This document shows positions 26,901 through 38,900 of a stretch of 64,000 bases of DNA, piece after piece (position 1 is the stretch's first letter; the number at the start of each line of letters is the position of its first letter). The stretch comes from Rutpela maculata (lineage: Eukaryota; Arthropoda; Insecta; Coleoptera; Cerambycidae). A program made the translations under genes and the position numbers. Under the pieces are notes generated by a model. That model was not told the origin of the DNA. It searched no databases and worked only from the letters and a program-made list of their open reading frames with translations. Location: NCBI GenBank assembly GCA_936432065.2, contig OW386289.2:88347736-88411735 (forward strand). The letters run 5' to 3'.

Positions 26901-29900
26901 GTGAGTAAAAAGAAAAATGCTTATTGTCAGGTTGCCATTGTACCTAGTACCTACCTAGTTTTCGTACCACTAGAAATAGGTATACACCTATTATAATCTA
27001 GGTACCGTCAACCGGGGTAAAATTGGGCCTTATTCGCATATTTTTTTACGAATTTTGTAATATTTTGAAAACACTGCATGACAAAATTCTTCGTAATATT
27101 TTTTCTCTACTACGTGATTACAGAATTCGTGGGGTCGTTTTAATTTTGTGATCGTTTTAATTTCCCAAAAAATAAAGAACAAAAAGCAGGCCAATGTTAC
27201 CCGCATGTGGGGTAACTGGCCAGCACGTTTAAACCCCATTGATGAGAATGCATGACACCACTTGGGTCAATCTAGACTACCAATTTTATCTATAATTTGA
27301 GTTTGTAAATAAATTAAAATTGTTAAATGATCCAAACAGTTGGGTAATTTTGTTATAACAACTAATACTGCCGTCATAAGAAAAGTCCGCATATACTTAC
27401 CACATGACAGTCAAATCGAGTAAAGCGTGTGTATTGTTTAAATTACAGATGAAACGCATATTTTTACTCTGAGAATATATATATTTTTTTGGTTTGTGAC
27501 TAGATTATAAATAGAAAATAACTGCATGATTACAAATATTGGATGAGTTTGAATGTGTGTTTTATAAGAATTAGCAAAATATGAAATATCCTGTAATTTG
27601 TACGCCTTACTAAGAAGAAAGCTTGTATTTCTTATATTTTTCTTGCAAGATATCGAGTTCGTGAAAGATGTAGGTTTTGAACGTTTTATATTTCGTCAAC
27701 TTTCCCTTAGTAAAAACAATTTTTGATATGTCGCGTTTACAAGGCTGTGGATCAAGTTTTTAATTTTTGCAACTGATGGTTCTTCCAATAAGCCATTTCA
27801 TTTACATTAATAGGTTTAATAGATAGTTTGGATGTTTTAACTGTCTCAATAAAATCACTGAAATCGTATGTTTTTTCTTTTGTTTTTTTAATGATAATTC
27901 CACTTAGTGGTGGAAGCTGTCAGCTGACATGTGACTGCCCAGATTCAAAATATTTTAATTGTAATTCTTTAGTGTCAACATTTTGGTTGTTGAAAATGTA
28001 TATCATTGAACTTGTAAAGGCCCAGTTTTTATTTTGGCTCGTGCAGTTGTCAAAATCAAAAGATTTTGTACACTTCTGTACAATAAAATCCCGTACACTT
28101 GAAAAATCAAGTAATCCAGTTTTTACTAATATTAAGTGATGTGAATCAGTCTTTTTGGAATTTGGATTTTTTATTATCATATAGGTTATAAAAAAGTGAC
28201 ATTGATTGTGAAATGTCATAAGTAAGGTATTTGGAAAAATGTTAATGATTTAATGATTTCGATTTGTAACAAATGTAAAAATTGGCATTGAAAAATTGTG
28301 TCCGAGATAAGGCCAGATTCTGAAAGCTCAAAACATTAAAAAGCGGTTTTCTGCATGGCTGTTCTGCACTTGTCTTCTTGGCACTTACAGTTTTTTAATT
28401 CCGATTTTCCTATCCTCCGGCTAGCTGTTGACCTCGATGTTGGGTTTGTCATGGACACATCATCTACTGCTGTTTGAAACGGATTTTCCCTCAAATAGCC
28501 AAGGAGCGCTTCATCTTGAGCGAGATTTGAACTTCTCGGTCGGCCTGAACCGTTGTTTCTCTTTATGATACCTTCCTCCTCCCACCTTTTCTTCACACTC
28601 ATAACGGTACTTTTATTTAAGTGATAATGGTTAGCAACTGCTCTGATAGACCATCCCTCTTCAATTTTAGAGAGAATTAGAATTTTTTCATGTTCAGTTA
28701 ATTTCGGCATTTCGAAAACATGACACTGACGCTGACAAATACATAAAGAATGATTTAGTATAGTGAAAAATAAGTGTACGGGATTTTATTGCACAGAATT
28801 GTACATCTCTGTTTATTTTCAAGGCTTTTCGTTTGGCACTGTTGGCATCCATTAAAAAAAAAAAAAAAACCCAAAAAAAAGAAACAAAATAACGATTTGC
28901 ACCCCCTTGTGCACGCGACGACTGCCTAAAATTTGCATTTCTGGCATATTCATGGTAATTTCATTCATATATATGATTGGCATGCATTTTAAAAACGTTG
29001 CACCTGACTGGTCATGTACCGCCAGTCTATTAGTAAACAAATTGCAAATACGTAAAAATAAGATGTCTATTAAAAACAATTTACTGTGAACGAAATATGA
29101 CGGCAGAATACCCTGAAATATATGGAAATTTTCGCCCACACTTAGTCATGAGAAAGGCATCCGAAGCTCATTGCTGCAGCAAGTATGATAATTGTAAACA
29201 TTATCATTTATTAAAACGATATTTTCTTGTTTTTTTATATTTGTTGTAACTAAGTATACTTATAAAAAGAGATGGTCAAAACTGATGAAGCTATAAATGC
29301 ATCTTTACAATGAGTGTGTGCAGGCAAACCAACCATACACTGTATGATTTTCTTGTGCTATAAACTCTTTAGAAGCATATGAGGAGTTTCCCCAAAACAT
29401 GAATCCATAATATAAGTTGGACTGAACCAAACCAAAGTAAGCTAATTTCACATTAAGTTATATAGAAGATTTTAAATATCTAATAATGAAGCAGGATTTA
29501 CTTAATTCATCAGTATGCCTCTCCCATGTCATTTTGTGATCCAGCTTTACTCCCAGGAATTTTACTCCGTCTGTCTGTTCAATTAATTAATGGCTATTTA
29601 TAATAATTAACAATCTGAAATTATGGAAAAGCATTTTCCGGCAAGAATGACATACAAAATGTTTTGCCAGCATTTAGAACCAAACCATTACCCAAACACC
29701 AATTGGAAAACTGGTTTACCGAATTTTTAGCTCTATTGATTGTTAGTTCCAAGAAATTGCTGGATATTAGAAAAATGCAGCATTCGATGATGTGCAGGTA
29801 TTTGGCATATCATTAATAAAAATTAAAAATAACAGAGGACCTAGAATCGACCCCTGTGGTACACCAGAAGCAGTGTCCCTCTAACATCTGATTGGTAAGA

Positions 29901-32900
29901 ATCTTTGACTACAGTTTGGTTTCTGTTAGATAAGAGATGATCCATTGGTTGGCCACTCAACGTACTCTGATTCTAAAGAGTTTGTCGAAAAATAAATTGT
30001 GATCTAAGAGTATCAGAAGCTCTGCATAAGGTCGTTAACTGCTGTTTATTGTTCAACGTATTATAAATATATTCATATAATTATTGTTCAATAGCAGTGT
30101 TGTCGATTTATTGTTTCTAAATCCACATTATATTTATTTATTTTTTATTTTTTGGACACTAACGTTTCTGTAATTACGTGCTTTTATTCTAGTTTGTTTT
30201 TGTAAATTGGAATAGATTTTGAAATTTATAGTACATCTGGATGCTGGCCGCTGGCGAAAAACTCATTAATCATATAAGACAGTGAGTAACTAACAGATAA
30301 CGCTCTTAAACGAATTTTACAGCACTCTACAAATAAAACAGTCAGTTTAGTGCAAGTGACCACTGACCATTTGACTCATAAGAGTAAGACTACAGTGGCT
30401 ATTTTTTTGCGAGTGTGTACTGTTTATATCGGAATTATTTATGGAAATGGACCATCACCGGCACTTTTCTACAATTTCCAAAATAATACATTTGTGTTTT
30501 AAACAGTTTAAATTATCGCATTGTGTATTAAATATGTTTTAAACATTTATTTAAAATATGGTGTGATGTTTTAAACATGCCAACCCTGACTTCTGCTGGG
30601 TCGGTGGGTAATAAAAAGAAATTATGTATGTTATTAGGCGGTAATATCAACTTTTAAAATCAGATTTAAGAAACTGAAAATTCAAAAAGAAATCATTAAA
30701 ATCATTGCATGTATATTATATTTTTGAGTTTAAAAAATTTGATTATAGACCAGCATTCTTTTTACAGATAAAAATGAATTGGAACAAGCATCTTCCTTTC
30801 TGGAACAAGCTGCAGCTACAAACTTGCTTGAATTTATTAAGACCTTGTCGGATATTCTACGGCATGGAGGTAACAGTCCTGTGGCGAGAATGGCAGCGGG
30901 TCTGCAACTCAAAAATCAACTCACATCCAAAGATCTGACCATTAAGGCTTCTTACCAACATCGCTGGCTGGCTTTCCCAGAAGAAATACGAAGCTATATA
31001 AAAAAAAATGTTAGTTGAGTAATCAAGTCGTATATCTAACAGGTGGTATTTAAGCGGGCACCAAAATTATATTGATTTGATCTCCAGATATTTGTAATTT
31101 GTTACCAAAATAAATGATCAGGGGCACCAACAGTTCAATCCCATATAATCGCTGCCTGTAAAAGTAGTTTGATAGCTTGTTTGTTAATTTGAGTACCAAA
31201 TATTCAGTATTGCTATCAAACATTCTTTTTTCAGACCCAACATTTGAACAAAAAAACATACGGATGGAATTGAGAACTTCCCCCTTTTTAAAAATTTTTT
31301 AAGTCAGTTAAAAATACACAAAATTTATATACAAAGAAGTAAGATTTGATACCAGAATTAATAAATTAGGGCACCAAATTAAAAACAATGATATTAATTA
31401 ATTTGTAAAACAGTTACTATATTTGTGAAAAAATATATCTAACAAAAACAATTGTAAAATAAAAAAAAGTTTCGTAACAATGTAAAATAAAATACCTATC
31501 TTCTAAAAAGAGAAAAGTAGACTATATCACTATAAGCACTAATTTAGCTTTAGTTGGTTATCCTCTCTTCTATCCTACTGGAATGTTTTGTTTTAGGCAG
31601 GTAAGTAACTCAAGTCGAATGCCCATTCCAATTACTTGTTTACACAAATATTTCTTCATAGATCTTGGGTAGTTACAAGTACCTTGTACCCAATAATAAC
31701 CTTTTATATTTGGTAGATAAACTTCCCAAGCGCTAAAACACTGTTTCTTCTAAACACAAAAAATTTTGAGGTGGGTCGACGTTTAGTATTTCTGGTGCTC
31801 GATAATTAAAATTGTCAGGAAAAGTTGGTACTCAAAAATTAATTTGGTGGTGATTTAAATTATACCCATTAAAATTTAACTTTCAGGTTGTCGGAGCATT
31901 AGGAACCGAGACCAACCGACCGTCCTCGGCAGCGCAATGCGTAGCTTACATCGCAGTAACCGAACTACCCCAAAGACAATGGCCAGATTTGATAGCCACA
32001 CTCGTGAGCAACGTCTGTCAGGCCAACTCCACGGAAATGCAGAAAGAAGCCACTTTGGAAGCAATCGGTTATATCTGTCAAGAGATAGACTCCGACGTGC
32101 TAGTATCACAATCAAACGACATTTTAACTGCCATAGTTCACGGTATGCGGGCAACCGAACCCAGCAACCACGTACGATTGGCCGCCACGCAAGCCCTGTT
32201 AAACTCATTGGAGTTTACAAAGGCGAATTTTGATCAACCGACCGAGCGGAATTACATCATGGAAGTGGTATGTGAGGCCACTCAGTCTCCCGATACGCAG
32301 ATAAAAGTCGCAGCGTTGCAATGTTTAGTCAAGATAATGTCGCTGTATTACCAGCATATGGAGCCTTATATGGCACCGGCTCTCTTTCCAATCACCCTGG
32401 AGGCTATGAAGTCCGAGAATGATGCGGTTGCCTTGCAGGGTATAGAATTTTGGTCCAATGTCAGTGACGAGGAGGTGGACCTCGCCATAGAGGATACCGA
32501 GGCTGCGGAAGCTGGACGACCACCTGCCAGGTAATGATGCATTACAATTTTAGCACAATCCGAATAAAAATTTCCATCCAGCAGAATTTTCGTATGAAGC
32601 ATTTCTTCTGTATTTTCAATAAAATGTCAAAAGTCCTTAATGAACTAGAGATTAAAATGTCACAAGAGGTCAAAGGTCAAGAAAAACAATTTTTTGCAAA
32701 GCATTAGCTTTGTGACGAAAACATTTATTACCAAAGGACCCCGCACCAAATGCATGGGTAATTTGTTGTCGACGGAATCGTTGCAAATTCAAGGCATAGA
32801 ATCCTTCATTCTCAATGAAAACTGTTATGGATAAAGTTCCAAAATGTCTTTATTTTAAAAATACAGCAGGTTGAAGCACCAAAATTCAAAATTTTAAAAA

Positions 32901-35900
32901 CTCAATTTTACGTATTTATGGAAACGGTAAATACTTTTAATGTTTAATATGGTTTAAGAATACAATACTGATGTACTGTCGTAAGCAAAACAAAATAGGA
33001 CAAATATTTTTTTCTAATGTAAATCTGCCTCTATTTGAATATGTAATGACAAATAACTGACAATGTCACAAAAATTAAAGTTAGATGTACACAACTAGAT
33101 TTTAGCAAAAATACGTTAGACTTGTCCAATTTTTTTTTACGCACGACAGTACAGTGTAACATAGGAAAATACAGTATTCTAATATTCATATAAACAATTA
33201 AAGATTCTTACGCAAATAAGAATCCTATTTTTATTCCAATGGAAATCAGCAAAACAAACAAAACACAAACGAGATCGTATGATTCATTTTCCTTATATTT
33301 ATTTGTAAAAATTACTAAAAATTATAAGAGCCCTTTTTATAAAAGTATTATAATAATGTTTTTTCCTGTATTGCACTAATTTTCAGTAAGTATTTTATTC
33401 TTAATGCAAACTAAATAATAAAAGTAAAAGTAAGCTTTTGCATACTAATAACTTTTGCGCCTATTGCATCGTACTGGTATAAATAAGGGCAAAAGTAATT
33501 ACATATTTATTTACATAAGTACACAATATATTATTCATGCAACTGCTTCATATAAATCAATACATAAGTTCGTTTCGGTAAAAAATACATAAAATCGCGT
33601 TTTTAAAATTTTGAATTTCGGAGCTTTGACCTGTATTTTTAAAATAAAGACATTTTGGAACTTTATCCATAACAGTTTTCATTGAGAATGACCTGAGGAT
33701 TCTATGCCTTGAATTTGCAACGATTCCGTCGACAACAAATTACCCATAACTTTTGAATGGGCAAATAGATTTTTTTCAAATTTGGTGTAGTGATACGGAA
33801 TGAAATTTACAATTGGGTTGTTGACGAATTTTCAAAAATGGTAAAATATGGTAGTAGAGGACTTAATTTAGTTATATATTTAATTTATAAGAAAAATTCT
33901 TAGCGTAACATATTTAAAAAACCGCTGCCCAAGGAATCACTACTTCCACATCCAGATTCTTTTCCAAGTCACTCACAACGAAAAAATTTTTGTATGTGGA
34001 AATAATTGTTTATGGAACTTTAATAATATAATATTTGAAATCCAAAAACCCATAAAACGATACCCCACATCGGTAGCGGGGTGGGGGTGGTGATAAGGGG
34101 TGGTAGTGGGGGTGGATGAAGTAAAAAAACATTTTGAGGTTTCTGGTTCTTGTACACACACTAAATCACAATTTTTTGTCATCCCCTTTAATAATGGGGT
34201 GGGGGTGGTAAGGGGGGTGGCTAATGCCAAAATTTTTTTTGAGACCTTAGCTTCTCTTGTATATACTAAATACAATTTTATGGACTCTTACCTGCTTGAT
34301 TTACCTATTTTCCCCAAATTTACCCCAATTTACCCCCCAAACCCTTCGACGGAACAAGATGAAAATATAATCTAGTTCTAGATCTCGTTAAAGTACATAT
34401 GTGTACCAAATTTCAAGTCAATATCTCAAACGGTTCCAGAGTAAACGTGCGCACAAAAAAAGTTAGACAGACAGACCGACAGACAGAAATTTTTTTTTCG
34501 CTCAAACTTAAAATCTCGACGTTTCGTGACATTCTAAGCCTATTTGAACAATAAAAATTTTTAAAATTTTTTTTGTCATTACTATACTTCCACTGGATGT
34601 GGAAGTAAAAATTGTTAAACTTCGACTATTTGAATGTGCCGCGAAAACGGTAGTGACATCATAACGGCAGTTAGATGTGAACTTATAAGCAGAAAAGATG
34701 AAGACGAATAAATTGCCATTGCTGACAAGAAAGAAAATAACCTCATATGTCAAAAGTAAATTTGACGTTTAGCTAGCAGTGATTGATGTTTGCAGTTATT
34801 GTTAATATTTTTTTACAAAACAACTAAGGCAGTATATCTGTAACTAATTCTGACATTCTACTTGTGGTAGATATATTTATGGTCAGCAAATTTTTAAAAA
34901 GAGACGATCGTTTTGACATTGCAATGGTTGGAAGTGCAAAAACTGCAAGGTACTTAACGTTACAGCTGCTATAGACGGTACAAACTATTGTAATTTCTGC
35001 AAGAACTTCCTTTATCTTATCTTATTAATATTACATAATATGTCTAATATGTATTTTATTATTTATTTAATTTAGATGAATTTGTTAACTATACTTTGTA
35101 TTGTATTAAATATTTCCTTTTCATTGTTTTATTTCCTATTAACTATTAGTTGAAGACCAGACCCTCTGAATTCGACACCCTCTATACAACTCGCGAACAC
35201 CCACCTAAAAATAGGTAATCTGATGTAAAATAACCTGCTAAACTTGATTTTTGAATTCGCCCATTGATTTGAGATTGCCAAAATGACCAAATTGGCAATT
35301 TTCTAAAAAAAATAAAAATTATGGGTTATTTTTTGTTTTTCATATAACACGTCATATATTTTTTATTTTACTTCAGAATTTTTAAATTTTTTTACATAAT
35401 ATTTTCTAACTATTCTTTGATATGTTGAAAGTAAAAAACTTTACCTAAAAAATAATTAGTTGGCAAAAAAAAAATTACAACTTTTCTTTGACGCAAAATC
35501 TTTAAAATTTGTAGAGTAAAATGTCCGATCCAGGTATCTTTTTTATTTTTAAAGTTAGGTGCCTACTATAACTGAAGAAAATGTTCCGAATGAACTAAAT
35601 AAAATCTTTTATAAGAAGTTTTTTTTGAAATTTTGCTCCCTTTTCGAAATATTGATTGTTTCAGCGTCCGAACGAATGCGCGCTACTATGAATCGGCCGC
35701 AATCGCATTTAGAGCTAAACGCAGACACGTGCCGGGTGATTATTATTTTCCAGTGTCCATTTATGTTATGTTGAAAGTGCTTTTTGTCTCAGTCCTTATA
35801 TTTAGTGCGTTATAAACACATAGTTTGGCATAATAAATTATAATTACTTGGATAGGAAATCAAAGGAAACAAGCTAAAAACGTACTCTTCGCCTGTTCAC

Positions 35901-38900
35901 TGGATTTTTATATAATTGTTATACATTCAATAGGATACTTTTCGCAGTTTTTTGTAAATAATGTTACTTTTGGACATTTTTAATTTTATAGTACGATCTT
36001 AGTTGGTAAAAGACTTGGTAAAAAAACTATACCAAACCTCATTTGGGTTTCGATTCCGAATCAAAAGAACTACACCACCACCTTACACGTAAAAGAATGT
36101 AAATTTTTACATTATAAGACACGAGCTAAAATCATATTTTCACGGTTGTATATTACCTACATTATGAAATGTGTATTTGTAAAATATATAAATATTTAGA
36201 TATTAAAATGAGATATCATTTCACCAGATTTCTAAATTCAATTACAAAAACATAAAAATTAAAAAAAAATTTTTTCAAATTTAAATCATTAAGTAATAAC
36301 ATTTTTATTTACCGATCGATTTTGTTCAAAGAGGGTTCTTCCTCTAGCTAACACTAATTTACTGTCCAAATTTCAGTACATTAGGAATTTTCTTTCTTCA
36401 GTTATCGTGCTTACAAGAAACGTGATGGACGAACAGACAGACGGACATTTCGAAAGTTGTTCAGAATTCGTTCACTAACACAATGGTATGAAAATTTTTT
36501 GTCTGCGAGCGATATTTACAGTTTTAGAAATATAGAGATCAAATGCAAAATCCGATGACATTTCTGTGGCTCTAAAACAATATTTAGAACAGAAAAATTT
36601 ATTTTTATCACTAAATCCAGCTTACCATGCACAATGTAGAAGATCGGGTACCCGAACTGAACTGCTTATAAAAGAAAATCAGAAATTGTAAATCCTAGTA
36701 CAGAGAATACAAGTAAAAAGGACATTTCTGCAATGTGCTATTTACAAGACAGCCTACCAAATTAACCCCAGAATTCCAAATGTTTTAGATTTTGGATGGT
36801 ACCTAAAGGAGGAAATCTTATTTCCAAAGATGATTTCAAAAAGCTCAAAACCCAATTTTATTGAGTTAACTCCATTTTGTAAATGTAAATTATATAACTG
36901 TACTACAAGCTGTAAGTGTAGCAAAGCAAACGTGTAATGTAACATAAGTTGTTTATGCGAAGGAAAATGTAATCTTTAGTACCCACTTGCTGTTATAATT
37001 AATGAAAATATATTTTTTAATGTGTATGTTTCAAGATTATCTACATAATTTTATAACATTTAATTGCAAATAGAAACTAAATAATCCGTAGACTCACTTG
37101 ATCGCTTAAACGACACCACAGATGGGCGACGGCGACGTTAACAGAAGTTATGCTTTAAATTAATGCGGACGAGTTGCGCGGCCGCATTCAACAGCGTCAT
37201 CTCGTTACATGAGCCGAATTTCAAAAAAATCTCTTTATAAAAAAGTTTGTTTAAAGTATATGGAACATTTTTCTCGTTTATACTATAACTCTCTCTTTAA
37301 AAATAAAAAAGTTTCCTCGATCGGGTATTTTTCAATGCAAATTTTAAAAAACCGCGACAATAGAGGGTAATTATATTTTTTTAGGCACTATATTATTAGT
37401 TACACTATATTCTTTGCCGTCAGCCTGTCCAAGAATATTGGAGGGATAATGTGTAAAATATTGGTCTAAATCGGAATTAAAATAAAAAAGATATGATGTG
37501 TTATGTGCAAAACAAAAATTAATACATAATTTTAAAATTTTTCAAAAAATTTGCGAATTGACCTATTTGGCAATCTCAAATTAAAGGACGAACTCAAAAA
37601 TCAAATCCAGAAGGTCATTTTACATAATATCATCTGTTTTTTAGGTGGGTGTTCGCGAGTTGTATAGACTACTTTTAAAATGCTTCCTACAGATTGGCTG
37701 CTCTCCGACTATATATACATGCGTATCTAACTGAAAACAACAAAATAAGTTTATCTACTAAAGAAATTATTTATTATCCATTGATACTCACTTCTAAGAA
37801 GAGTCAGATTGAGACTTATGAAGATATCAAGAAAGGTCTGTATTATAACAAAAAACAATAAGTAAGTACTTTATGCTAGTATCTATCTAAGCAATAAATA
37901 ATGATATGTATTTATAACACACAATTCAAAGGGCATTTATAACTACAATCCAACGCATTCGGAGCCATTTCCGACTGATTGTATTCACCGACCTTAGACG
38001 ACTTTCACAGTTTGTTTCATATAGTTTTTCAACGGCGAGTTTCTAAATTTCCTTTCTTAATTTATTGATCATCCTAGTATTATGGGGCGTCTAGAGAGCT
38101 TCATAAATAATCAATAGCTAACAAAAACAACTGCACTTGTCATAAATTCAGTACAGATCACATGCATGCAATTACTGGATGTGATACAACATCATCTTTG
38201 GTTAATAATGGTACATCTAAAGCTTTAAAATTATTGGGGAAACGTGTCGACTTGGGAAACCTAGTAGTTTTTTAAAATTGCATTTTTTGCAATTGGGTTG
38301 TTGCACTAAGTTAAAATTTGAGGAGAATCTATGTTAAACAATAACAATTATTCATAAAAAATCATTAGAAACATGTAGAAGTTGAAAAGAAAGTCTTATA
38401 ATATTAATTACAAAAATACATGCATTTAAAACGGAGATGACATAATAACGGCAGACTGTAGAGAAGTTAGTTATAAAACAACGAGAAACTCGCTGATAGC
38501 GTCGAAGAAAAAAGACAATCACGACAGTTAATCTGACATTATATTTAACGTCAAATTCAACTGACGTTCATAGGTTACAATTCGGTATAGTTTAACAGCG
38601 TCTAGTTATGGATAAATATAAGTACAGATAGTGTTTTCTGCCGTACTGTGTAAATAATACCACCAATTCACCAGAGAAACCGTTGTGTTCCAATAATAAA
38701 CGCTGAACGTAATAATGAATGATTCAAAGCCACCAGAGAAGGACCAAGTCTTCTTATTGTGGAGACCATTTCAGTGTCAAGTAAAGTAACAAATTACAAT
38801 GTATTCTAAGCGTTTTATTTGTGGTAAGTTGTATCTTAATGTAGGAATTTGATTTTTAATATGGGTTTATGTTGTAGGAAAAACGGTCGCATTACAAGAC

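Noticed and set aside
27000..27250. MITE with ACCGGGGTAA words
   Set aside because: The words resemble a common insect repeat, but I could not define both ends.
27828..28139. 103-residue + strand ORF with a hydrophobic start
   Set aside because: Overlaps the antisense transposon-derived fragment and crosses the Tc1 TIR boundary at 28071.
31876..32233. Antisense and alternate-frame ORFs over importin exon 3
   Set aside because: Shadow frames of a conserved exon with matching splice sites on the + strand.
33973..34375. Opposed ORFs of 91-100 residues
   Set aside because: Fall inside a TIR element with GGGGTGG arrays; no family features.
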